12,640 bases of DNA from Akkermansiaceae bacterium (lineage in GTDB: Bacteria > Verrucomicrobiota > Verrucomicrobiia > Verrucomicrobiales > Akkermansiaceae). The position numbers were made by a program, and so were the translations under genes. Location of the stretch: contig JAQGPE010000247.1 in the NCBI GenBank assembly GCA_028293225.1, positions 1 through 12,640 of the forward strand, written 5' to 3'. Numbering within the stretch: position 1 is the stretch's first letter; each line of letters opens with the position of its first letter. The notes beneath the pieces were generated by a model, which made no database searches, was not told the origin of the DNA, and saw only the letters and a program-made list of their open reading frames with translations. Below, one piece after another: positions 1 through 6,540 of this stretch.

Positions 1-3000
1 GTGCTTGTGCTTGCGGTGCATCAGGCTGAAGATGGCCGGCACGAAGAAGAGGGTGGCCACGGTGGCCAGCAGCAGGCCGCCGATGACGGCGCGGCCGAGC
101 GGGGCGTTCTGTTCGCCGCCATCGCCCAAGCCCAGGGCCATCGGCACCATGCCGATGATCATGGCCGCGGCGGTCATCAGCACCGGGCGCAGGCGGCCGG
201 CGCCGGCTTCCCAGGCGGCGTTGACCGAGTCCATGCCGTCCTGGAGATTCTGGCGGGCGAAGGTGACCACCAGCACCGAGTTGGCGGTGGCCACGCCGAG
301 GCACATGATCGCGCCCATCATGGCCGGTACACTGAGGGTGGTGTTGGTCAGGTGCAGGCCCCAGGCCACTCCGCCGAGTGCGCCGAAGAGGGCGGTGAGG
401 ATGATGAAGGGGTCCAGCCAGCTCTGGAAGTTGATCACCAGCAGGAAATAGATCAGCAGCACGGCGACGAGCAGGCCGACGCCGAGGCCGATGAAGCTGG
501 CGCGCATGGTCTGGGCCTGGCCGCGCAGGATGATGGTGCTGCCCTTTGGCAGGGAGGCCTTGGCGCTGTCGATGAGCGGATTGATGTCGTTGAGCACGCC
601 GGCCAGGTCGCGGCCGGAGATGCCGCCGAAGATATCCACCACCGGCTGCACATTGTAGTGGGAGTAAATGGGGGAGCTGACCGTGCGCTTCAGGGAGGCC
701 AGGTTCGTCAGCAACTGGCCGGCGCCGCCGTCGCTGCCCGGGATGTTGGCGGTGATCGGCATGGAGTTCAGATCGGACAGGGACTCCATGCGGTATTCCG
801 GGGTGCGGACGTTGACGACGTACTGAACGCCGATTCTACGATCCAGCCAGTAGCTGGGCTGGACCTGGGAGCTGCCGCTGAGGCCGAGAAGGATGGCGGC
901 GGCGACATCGCGCTCCGACAGGCCCATTTGCGAGGCCTTGGTGCGGTCGACTTCGAAGCCGAGGCGCTGCAGGTTGCCGGGCTGCTGGACGCGGACGTCG
1001 ACGGCGCCGCGGACGTGGCGGATTTTTTCCGCGAGCTGGGCGGCGGCCTGCTGGTTGGCCTCGACGTTGCGGCCGACGATCTGGATGTCGAAGGGGGCGG
1101 GCAGGCCGAAGTTGATGGTCTGCGTGACGATGTCGGACGGCAGGAAATAGAAGACGGTACCGGGGAACTGCTGGTTCAGGCTGATCCGCAGGCGGCGGAT
1201 GTAGTCCTCCGTCGGCTTGTGCTCTTCGTTGAGGGCGACCATGACGTCGGCGTCGGAGGCGCCGGTCAGGCCGCTGTCGCTGTAGCTGAGGTTGATGCCG
1301 GAGTTCGGGATGCCGATGTTGTCGAGGATGCCCTTCAGCTCAGACTGGGGGATTTCCTTGCGGATCGCCTGCTCCACGGCATCGACCACGGCGGCGGTTT
1401 CCTCGATGCGCATGCCGGTCAGGGTTCTCACATGCAGGCGGAAGGAGCCGCTGTCCACGGTGGGGAAGAAGTCGCGGCCGAGGAACGGCACCAGGCCCAG
1501 CGAGGCGACGCAGAAGATCAGGAAGACCAGGATGAAGAGGATGCGGTGGGCGAGCAGGACGGCGAGCAGGTCGCGGTAGAAGCGCAGGAAGGCGTGGAAG
1601 GATTTCTCGAAGCCTTTCTGCACGGCGACGAAGGGGCGGACCCACAGGGCGGGCTTCGGCTTTTCGTGGCCGTTGTCGAGGTGCTTCCAGTGCGGGTTGC
1701 TGCGCTCGAACCACATCACCAGCGTGGGGACCACGGTGCGGGAGATGGCGTAGGAGGCGAGCACGGCGAAGACCACGGCCATGGCCAGCGGGGCGAAGAG
1801 GTAGCCGGCGACGCCGCCGAGGAAGAACATCGGCACGAAGACGATGCAGATGCACAGCGTGGAAACCATCGCGGGCAGGGCGATTTCCGCAGCGCCCTTG
1901 ATGATGCCGTCCTCCAGCTTTTCGCCGTTTTGCAGGTGGCGCTCGATATTCTCGATCGTCACCGTGGCGTCGTCCACCAGGATGCCCACCGCCAGCGCCA
2001 GGCCGCCGAGGGTCATGAGATTGATGGTTTCGCCAAGCGCGCTGAGGGCGGCCAGCGAGGCCAGTACGGCGAGCGGGATGGAAATGGCGATGATGATGGT
2101 GCTGCGCCAGGAGCCCAGGAACAGCAGGATCATGACCGCGGTCAGGGCGGCGGCGATGACGCCCTCCCGCACCACGCCGGAGACGGCGGCGCGGACGAAG
2201 AGCGACTGGTCGATGAACTCGGTCACCTTCACGTCGCTGGCGGTCAGGGTCTGCAGGGTGGTGGTCATGGCGGCTTTCACCCCGCTGGCGACGTCCAGGG
2301 TGGAGGCGGAGCCGTTTTTCAGCACGCTGAGCAGGGTGCTGCGCAGACCGTCCTGGCGGACGATATTGCGCTGCGGGTCGGAACCGTCGCGGACCTGGGC
2401 GACATCCCGCACACGGATCACCGCGCCGTCGACGGTCTTGATGGGGACTTCATTGAGCGAGTCGATCAGCAGCGGGCTGGTATTGACGTCGATGGGGTAT
2501 TCGTTGCCGCCGATCTTGGCCGTGCCGCTGGGGTAGACGATGTTGCCGTTGGAAAGGGCGGTGACGACATCGGTGGAGGAAAGGTTCTTCGACTCCAGGG
2601 CCTGCATGTTCAGGTCGACGGAGACCAGGCGCTGCTTGCCGCCGTAGGGGAAGGGCACGCCGGCGCCGGGGACGCTGATGAGGCCGACGCGGATCTGGTT
2701 GAGCGAGACGTCCTGGATCTGCTGCTCGTTGAGGGTCTTACTACTGATCCCGTACTGGAGGATCGGCACCGTGGAGGCATTGTACTGAATGACCAGCGGC
2801 GGGGTGGTGCCCGGCGGGAGCTGCCGGAGGATGGTCTGGGAAATGGCGGTGACCTGGGCGACGCCCGCGTCGGGAGAGGTGCCGGGCTGGAAGAAGATCT
2901 TCACCACGCCGACGCCATCGTAGGCGGTGGACTCGATGTGTTCGATGTTGTTGACCGTGGTGGTCAGAGCGCGCTCATGGCCGTAGATGATGCGCTGCTC

Positions 3001-3177
3001 CATTTCCTTCGCGTTGAGGCCGGTGTAGGACCAGATGACGCTGACCACCGGGATGTTGATGGCGGGGAAGATGTCTGTCGGAGTCTTGAAGAGGATGAAC
3101 GGAGTCATCAACAGCAACAACAGGGACAGGACCACGAAGGTCAGCGGACGACGGAGGGCCAGCAGAACGATCCACAT
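1..3177 (-). CDS. RND efflux transporter permease (AcrB/HAE1-like), C-terminus cut by window edge
   Basis: This is an inner-membrane proton-driven RND pump subunit; 1059 codons are visible and only the extreme C-terminal tail is missing. Translating the minus strand gives an N-terminus starting MWIVLLALRRPLTF followed by the first membrane helix and the segment PTDIFPAINIPVVSVIW, typical of RND permeases. TM4 holds GILVDDATVTIENI with the Asp pair at residues 402-403, matching AcrB Asp407/Asp408. Near residue 560 is GRDFFPTVDSG, the start of the second repeat. TM10 reads GVATANSVLVVTFA, so the position of AcrB Lys940 is Ala965. TM11 (RPVLMT) keeps the Thr. The last helix reads GRAVIGGLLLATVATLFFVPAIF. 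Substrate class cannot be told. No HlyD-type adaptor is encoded upstream; it may lie beyond the left edge. The ATG at 3177 has no Shine-Dalgarno but a CTCCC tract 10-14 bases upstream. Confidence 0.95.
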   Translation of the reverse strand, partial: MWIVLLALRRPLTFVVLSLLLLLMTPFILFKTPTDIFPAINIPVVSVIWSYTGLNAKEMEQRIIYGHERALTTTVNNIEHIESTAYDGVGVVKIFFQPGTSPDAGVAQVTAISQTILRQLPPGTTPPLVIQYNASTVPILQYGISSKTLNEQQIQDVSLNQIRVGLISVPGAGVPFPYGGKQRLVSVDLNMQALESKNLSSTDVVTALSNGNIVYPSGTAKIGGNEYPIDVNTSPLLIDSLNEVPIKTVDGAVIRVRDVAQVRDGSDPQRNIVRQDGLRSTLLSVLKNGSASTLDVASGVKAAMTTTLQTLTASDVKVTEFIDQSLFVRAAVSGVVREGVIAAALTAVMILLFLGSWRSTIIIAISIPLAVLASLAALSALGETINLMTLGGLALAVGILVDDATVTIENIERHLQNGEKLEDGIIKGAAEIALPAMVSTLCICIVFVPMFFLGGVAGYLFAPLAMAVVFAVLASYAISRTVVPTLVMWFERSNPHWKHLDNGHEKPKPALWVRPFVAVQKGFEKSFHAFLRFYRDLLAVLLAHRILFILVFLIFCVASLGLVPFLGRDFFPTVDSGSFRLHVRTLTGMRIEETAAVVDAVEQAIRKEIPQSELKGILDNIGIPNSGINLSYSDSGLTGASDADVMVALNEEHKPTEDYIRRLRISLNQQFPGTVFYFLPSDIVTQTINFGLPAPFDIQIVGRNVEANQQAAAQLAEKIRHVRGAVDVRVQQPGNLQRLGFEVDRTKASQMGLSERDVAAAILLGLSGSSQVQPSYWLDRRIGVQYVVNVRTPEYRMESLSDLNSMPITANIPGSDGGAGQLLTNLASLKRTVSSPIYSHYNVQPVVDIFGGISGRDLAGVLNDINPLIDSAKASLPKGSTIILRGQAQTMRASFIGLGVGLLVAVLLIYFLLVINFQSWLDPFIILTALFGALGGVAWGLHLTNTTLSVPAMMGAIMCLGVATANSVLVVTFARQNLQDGMDSVNAAWEAGAGRLRPVLMTAAAMIIGMVPMALGLGDGGEQNAPLGRAVIGGLLLATVATLFFVPAIFSLMHRKHKH

Positions 3178-3432
3178 AAAAGTGTCGGGAGTGTCGTGAA
3201 GAGCGAATCGGTTAGAACGACCCGGCCAACGCGGGGACCAGTAGGCTTGGAAAAGGCGCAGGGAAAGCGATAATTCCGTGGGTCAGAGGCGGCGTTTACC
3301 CTTTTGTTCCCACGAATCTTGCACTGGTTCGAACGATCGCTTGATTCGCATAAGTTTCAAACAATGATCGTGTCGCGCTTATCAAAGCTGTTGGAGACTG
3401 TCTTTCAACGAGCTTTGTGAGCGAGGCTTCCA

Positions 3433-3466
3433 GGGCCGCCCAACATTTGTTGGAAAAAGCCGGCCC
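3433..3466 (-). other. Nested hairpin in the RND leader
   Basis: GGGCCG (3433-3438) pairs with CGGCCC (3461-3466), and inside it CCAAC (3440-3444) pairs with GTTGG (3449-3453) around a four-base loop. An unpaired stretch of eight bases (3453/3454-3460), mostly A on the plus strand and T on the minus strand, lies on one side. The structure sits about 260 bases upstream of the RND start and could be a leader RNA element or a DNA-level palindrome. No known riboswitch is recognised. Confidence 0.45.
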
Positions 3467-3520
3467 TAACGACTTTTGGAATGGCGGCAATCGCGTTCCG
3501 GAATGCTCGTAGATCCCCTT

Positions 3521-3538
3521 ACTTACCGGATGGTAAGT
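3521..3538 (-). promoter_or_regulatory. TetR-type operator-like inverted repeat, probably overlapping a promoter
   Basis: The sequence ACTTACCggatGGTAAGT is a perfect 7+7 inverted repeat with a 4-base spacer. This is the size and type of site bound by TetR/AcrR-family repressors, which commonly control RND pumps. On the minus strand an ATGACA hexamer (3541-3546) and TAAGTA (3520-3525) flank it with a 15-base spacer, so it may sit inside a weak promoter reading toward the RND gene. It also lies about 70 bases upstream of the serine hydrolase start. The TetR assignment is by motif shape only; no tetR gene is in the window. A terminator reading is less likely because only a TTTT follows. Confidence 0.5.
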
Positions 3539-3574
3539 TTTGTCATACAGGGGCGGAACTGCGGAAAGCCGGGT

Positions 3575-3603
3575 TTGCCGCGGGCGGCGTCCCACGCTAG
3601 GGG
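3575..3603 (+). promoter_or_regulatory. Candidate promoter for the serine hydrolase
   Basis: TTGCCG (3575-3580) and TAGGGG (3598-3603) are separated by exactly 17 bases. If this is the promoter, transcription would begin at or next to the GTG start at 3610, giving a leaderless message. The same stretch also supplies the Shine-Dalgarno-like GGGGAGGGG, so the two readings compete. Confidence 0.3.
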
Positions 3604-3609
3604 AGGGGC

Positions 3610-4734
3610 GTGTCCCCGTCCGCGCTTGGTGAACTTCTGGCCGTCTATGATGAGAACTTCCGCAGCCGCGGCGAGCTGGGCGCCAGCGTGAGCGTGTGGT
3701 GGCGCGGCGAGGAGCTGCTGGCCCATGCGGAGGGCTGGCAGGAGCGGGAGAAGACCCGGCCGTGGACCACGGACACCATGGTGCCGGTTTACTCCGCGAC
3801 CAAGGGGCCGTCGGCGGCGACGCTGCTGCTGGTGCTGCATGAGCGCGGGCTGGGACCGGAGACGCCTGTTAGAGAGGTGTGGCCGGCTTTCCCGGTGGCG
3901 GAGGCGACCTTTGCGGAGCTGCTGTCGCACCAGTGCGGCCTGGCGGCGCTCGACCGGCGGGCCGATCTTTCGAACCACGCCGAGGTGGTCGCGGCGCTCG
4001 AGGCGCAGGCTCCGGCCTGGGCGCTGGGGCAGGGCCACGGGTATCACCCGCGGACCTTTGGCGCGCTGCTGGAGGAGCCGGTGCGGCGCCTGACCGGCGG
4101 CACGCTGGGGGCGGCGTGGCGGGAAAAAATCGCGGCGCCGCTCGGGCTGGAATTCTGGATCGGCCTGCCGGAAGCGCAGTGGCCGCGGGTGGCGAAGCTG
4201 TATCCGGGCAAGGCCGCGCAGGAGGATTTCCAGGACGGCTTCTACAAGGAATTCAACACCGAGGGGACGCTGACGCGGCGGGCCTTCGGGTCGCCGCGCG
4301 GGCTGCACTCCGTCCAGGAGATGAACCAGCCGAAGGCGTGGACGGGCGGCTACCCGGCGATGGGCGGGGTCGGCACGGCCTCGGCGCTGGGGAAATTCTA
4401 CCAGGCGGCGATCGGGGCGATCGACAGCCCGCTGCCGGAGGCAGTGCGGCAGTGGCTGGCGACGCGGCAGTCCGACGGGCCGGACCGGATCCTGATCCAG
4501 CCGACGGCCTTTTCCTGCGGCTGCCAGATGGATCCGTTGGATGAAGGCGGCGAAAAGCTGCGCCAGCTCTATGGGCCATCGCTCACGGCCTTCGGGCATC
4601 CGGGCGCGGGCGGCAGCCATGCCTTTGGCGATCCGGAGACGGCGGTGAGCTTCGCCTACATCATGAACCAGATGGAGCTGAGCGTGCTGCCGGGAAAGAA
4701 GAGCGCGGAGATGATCGCGGCATTGTTTTCCTGA
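3610..4734 (+). CDS. Serine hydrolase of the class C beta-lactamase / penicillin-binding protein fold
   Basis: A 374-residue beta-lactamase-family hydrolase, probably an esterase or peptidase rather than an antibiotic-resistance enzyme. The nucleophile motif SATK is at residues 62-65 in the usual context VPVYSATKG. LLSHQCGL (104-111) matches the conserved LLSHTSGL segment, GYHPRTFG (144-151) supplies the Tyr of the second motif, and HPGAGGS (330-336) stands for the KTG-like third motif. No signal peptide or membrane helix is visible, so a cytoplasmic location is likely. The GTG start is preceded by a strong purine tract (GGGGAGGGG), the only clear Shine-Dalgarno in the window. The gene is alone on the plus strand between a divergent RND gene and a convergent neighbour. 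Substrate unknown. Confidence 0.93.
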   Translation: MSPSALGELLAVYDENFRSRGELGASVSVWWRGEELLAHAEGWQEREKTRPWTTDTMVPVYSATKGPSAATLLLVLHERGLGPETPVREVWPAFPVAEATFAELLSHQCGLAALDRRADLSNHAEVVAALEAQAPAWALGQGHGYHPRTFGALLEEPVRRLTGGTLGAAWREKIAAPLGLEFWIGLPEAQWPRVAKLYPGKAAQEDFQDGFYKEFNTEGTLTRRAFGSPRGLHSVQEMNQPKAWTGGYPAMGGVGTASALGKFYQAAIGAIDSPLPEAVRQWLATRQSDGPDRILIQPTAFSCGCQMDPLDEGGEKLRQLYGPSLTAFGHPGAGGSHAFGDPETAVSFAYIMNQMELSVLPGKKSAEMIAALFS

Positions 4735-4765
4735 GGGGGCAGCGGGCTGGATTCCCGGTGCAGGG

Positions 4766-4794
4766 CGAGGTTCCACTGGAATCGTAGTACCTCG
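4766..4794 (+). repeat. Palindromic hairpin in the convergent intergenic region (copy 1)
   Basis: CGAGGT (4766-4771) pairs with ACCTCG (4789-4794) around a 17-base loop that contains tCCACTGGA, itself a short palindrome. It lies 31 bases after the hydrolase stop. No T-run follows, so it is not a textbook terminator. It shares GAGGTTCCAnTGG and TACCTC with the hairpin at 10572-10592 read on the minus strand. Confidence 0.45.
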
Positions 4795-4828
4795 ATCCGG
4801 CTTTATCGGTCCGGGCGGGATGGTAGCT

Positions 4829-5362
4829 TCACTTCGCAGGCAGGGCGGCTTTCTCTTTTTCACGGTGGGCGTCAGCGTTCTTCTTCGACCGCTCCTGCGT
4901 CTCGGCGAACTCCTTGGCGTCGATGATTTTCTGGGCTGACAGGAAGGGCTTGATGTCCTTGCTGGTCGAAAGGACGCAACGGAATGGCGTCAACATGGAC
5001 ACCAACGAAAACCACTCCGGATCGAAGGGCTTCTCCAGTTCCACGGGGCCGGACAGGCGATGCTGGCTGTTGCCGAAGCGGCCTTTGAAATCGAGGGTGA
5101 AGGAATCGTGGTCGCGGGTCACTTCTCCGGAGACGTTGTCGCTTCCGCCGACGATCGCTTCGAAGGGTTGGCCAGCGGTCACTTTCAGGGTGAGCAGCGC
5201 GGCGGGCGGCGTCCCCGCGGTGAAATATTGGGTTCCGTCGGGGTCCCGCACGGGCTGGCGCCCCCAGGTGATGCGGAAGCAGTGCAGGTAGAGTGTCTCC
5301 CCGTCCGCAACAGCGATAGCCGGAGCGAGGAGAATCAGCGCGAAGACGAGAACGGCTTTCAT
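4829..5362 (-). CDS. Secreted hypothetical protein
   Basis: A 177-residue protein (stop at 4829) with a clear Sec signal peptide, MKAVLVFALILLAPAIAVADG, predicted to be cut near residue 19-20. The mature part looks beta-rich up to about residue 130. It contains TWGRQPVRDPDGTQYF, then ends in a highly charged, Lys/Glu/Ala-rich helix (about 140-177). I recognise no family. The start is chosen at the ATG that directly opens the signal peptide; an ATG four codons upstream (5374) is also possible. Neither has a Shine-Dalgarno. It follows the 5403-6440 gene by about 40 bases on the same strand, so the two are probably cotranscribed. Confidence 0.8.
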   Translation of the reverse strand: MKAVLVFALILLAPAIAVADGETLYLHCFRITWGRQPVRDPDGTQYFTAGTPPAALLTLKVTAGQPFEAIVGGSDNVSGEVTRDHDSFTLDFKGRFGNSQHRLSGPVELEKPFDPEWFSLVSMLTPFRCVLSTSKDIKPFLSAQKIIDAKEFAETQERSKKNADAHREKEKAALPAK

Positions 5363-5402
5363 ATAGGGGGTCATGAACGGTTGAGGTGAAGGGTTTTGAA
5401 GG

Positions 5403-6440
5403 TCAGCGGGGCTGGATTTCGGGAGGCTCCGCGCCGGGGAGTTCCATGGCCTTGAGCAGCGCTTCCTGCAGGTCTCCGGGGGGCTTTCTCGTGATCCAAT
5501 GGTTGATGCACTGGTTCTGGAGGTCGCCGGGCGGCAGGCGGTCGATCCAGACTTTGGCGGCGTCGAACTGGCCGCTGCGGCCGATCCAGCGGTCGACGAA
5601 AGCGGGGGCTTTCTGGTTGAAAAGAGCGGGGTGGGTGCGCTGGAGGTAGCTCAGCCAGTCGCCGGTTTCCGCGGCATTGGCGGGCTCGTCCAGCAGGCGG
5701 AGCACCGGGGCGAAGGGTTCGCCGCCAGACTCGAGACGCTCCAGGCAGGGCGCGGCAGTGGCGAAGGGAAGCTGGCGCAGGCTTTCGGCGAAGGCGGGGA
5801 GGACTTTTTCCAGAAAGAGGGAGTGGTCGTAGGGTGGGCGGGCGGCGAGGGCGTCCTGGAAGCGGTCAAAAGTCTGGGTCCAGGAGTCGGCGTCGGGCGC
5901 GTTCAGGGCGATGGCCTGCCAGCCTTCCGGCGAGCTTTTCCGTTCCAGCTCCTCCATGGCGGAAATGGCGGCGGCGGGGCTGCCGTTTTTGGCGATGGCC
6001 CCGATGACGGCGGTCTTGAGGTCCTTGCGATCGAGATCGGGAAAGGACTCCCAGTGGTCGCGGTACCAGTGGACGGCGTCGGCGGGGTGGGTGCGGGCGA
6101 CTTCCGGGAGGATGATCCGGGCGCGTTTGGTGGCCGGGAGAGGACCGGGGTTTTCGGGGTCGGGCAGGATCAGGGCCAGGGCTTGGTCCGCTGGCATGCC
6201 GGTGGTCCGTTCCTTGAAGGCGAGCTCGTCCGGAGTGGGCGGTCGTTTGCTGGCGGATTGTTGGACGAGGAGGAGGGTCTTCGCCAGTTCGGTGCGGACG
6301 ATTTCCTCAACCTCGGCAGGGGTGGGGTGGATGGCAGCCTGCTCTCTGGGATGACGCGGCCAGAAGATGACGGCCGTGACGATGAGAACTGCTCCGAGGA
6401 TGATGGCCACCACCATCCGGGTTAGATGGTTCGGCTTCAT
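5403..6440 (-). CDS. Membrane-anchored helical-repeat hypothetical protein
   Basis: A 345-residue protein with one N-terminal membrane anchor (MVVAIILGAVLIVTAVIFW, residues 9-27) after a short basic tail. It has no cleavage site that I can see, so the bulk should be outside the cytoplasm. The rest is alpha-helical with repeated patterns of about 35-40 residues, such as ARTHPADAVHWYRDHW (114-129), LQRTHPALFNQKAPAFVDRW and FDAAKVWIDRLPPGDLQNQCINHWI. They resemble the TPR/HEAT-like repeats common in Verrucomicrobiota proteins of unknown function. A Pro/Glu-rich linker follows the anchor. The start has CCCTCCC directly upstream instead of a ribosome binding site. No catalytic motif is seen. It is probably a scaffold, but this is inference. 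Confidence 0.85.
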   Translation of the reverse strand: MKPNHLTRMVVAIILGAVLIVTAVIFWPRHPREQAAIHPTPAEVEEIVRTELAKTLLLVQQSASKRPPTPDELAFKERTTGMPADQALALILPDPENPGPLPATKRARIILPEVARTHPADAVHWYRDHWESFPDLDRKDLKTAVIGAIAKNGSPAAAISAMEELERKSSPEGWQAIALNAPDADSWTQTFDRFQDALAARPPYDHSLFLEKVLPAFAESLRQLPFATAAPCLERLESGGEPFAPVLRLLDEPANAAETGDWLSYLQRTHPALFNQKAPAFVDRWIGRSGQFDAAKVWIDRLPPGDLQNQCINHWITRKPPGDLQEALLKAMELPGAEPPEIQPR

Positions 6441-6466
6441 GGGAGGGCGCGTGAGGTGCTGGGTGG

Positions 6467-6495
6467 GAGGATGCAGGATTTCCGGCGCGGGTCAA
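6467..6495 (-). promoter_or_regulatory. Candidate promoter for the helical-repeat gene
   Basis: Reading the minus strand, TTGACC (6490-6495) is followed after 17 bases by ATCCTC (6467-6472), in the 100-base gap after the protease gene. The -35 match is good and the -10 match is weak. If real, the 5403-6440 and 4829-5362 genes form their own unit separate from the protease. Confidence 0.3.
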
Positions 6496-6540
6496 GATGG
6501 GAGGTTGATGGTCGCGGGTGGTCCCAACGGGTTCCTCCCT

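Larger units (their letters stand above)
3178..3609. other. Leader/intergenic region between RND gene and serine hydrolase
   Basis: These 432 bases carry no convincing gene. The part from about 3300 to 3420 is clearly poorer in GC than the flanking genes. It contains a nested hairpin (3433-3466) and a TetR-operator-like inverted repeat (3521-3538). A 99-codon minus-strand frame (3296-3595) runs through both palindromes and resembles no family I know. If the RND gene is transcribed from the operator region, its mRNA leader would be about 330 bases long. Confidence 0.6.

Noticed and set aside
1..3273. 1090-codon plus-strand open frame opposite the RND gene
   Set aside because: Its composition (Gly, Ala, Asp, His, Arg, Gln-rich, no domain) is that of the antisense shadow of a GC-rich gene; the minus strand encodes a textbook RND permease.
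3325..3340. GGTTCGAAC resembling a tRNA T-loop
   Set aside because: The flanking bases cannot form the T-stem on either strand and no acceptor or anticodon arm fits.
3296..3595. 99-codon minus-strand frame in the RND leader
   Set aside because: No family resemblance, crosses both palindromes, no good start context. I looked for a TetR helix-turn-helix and found none.
3523..4863. 446-codon minus-strand frame opposite the serine hydrolase
   Set aside because: Arg/Pro-rich shadow; the plus strand has all beta-lactamase-fold motifs.
5499..6425. 308-codon plus-strand frame opposite the helical-repeat gene
   Set aside because: Gly/Val/Glu-rich shadow; the minus strand has a proper membrane anchor and repeats.
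6499..6539. GGGAGG / CCTCCC inverted repeat after the protease gene as a terminator
   Set aside because: 29-base loop, no T-run on the minus strand, and it overlaps a better promoter candidate region.
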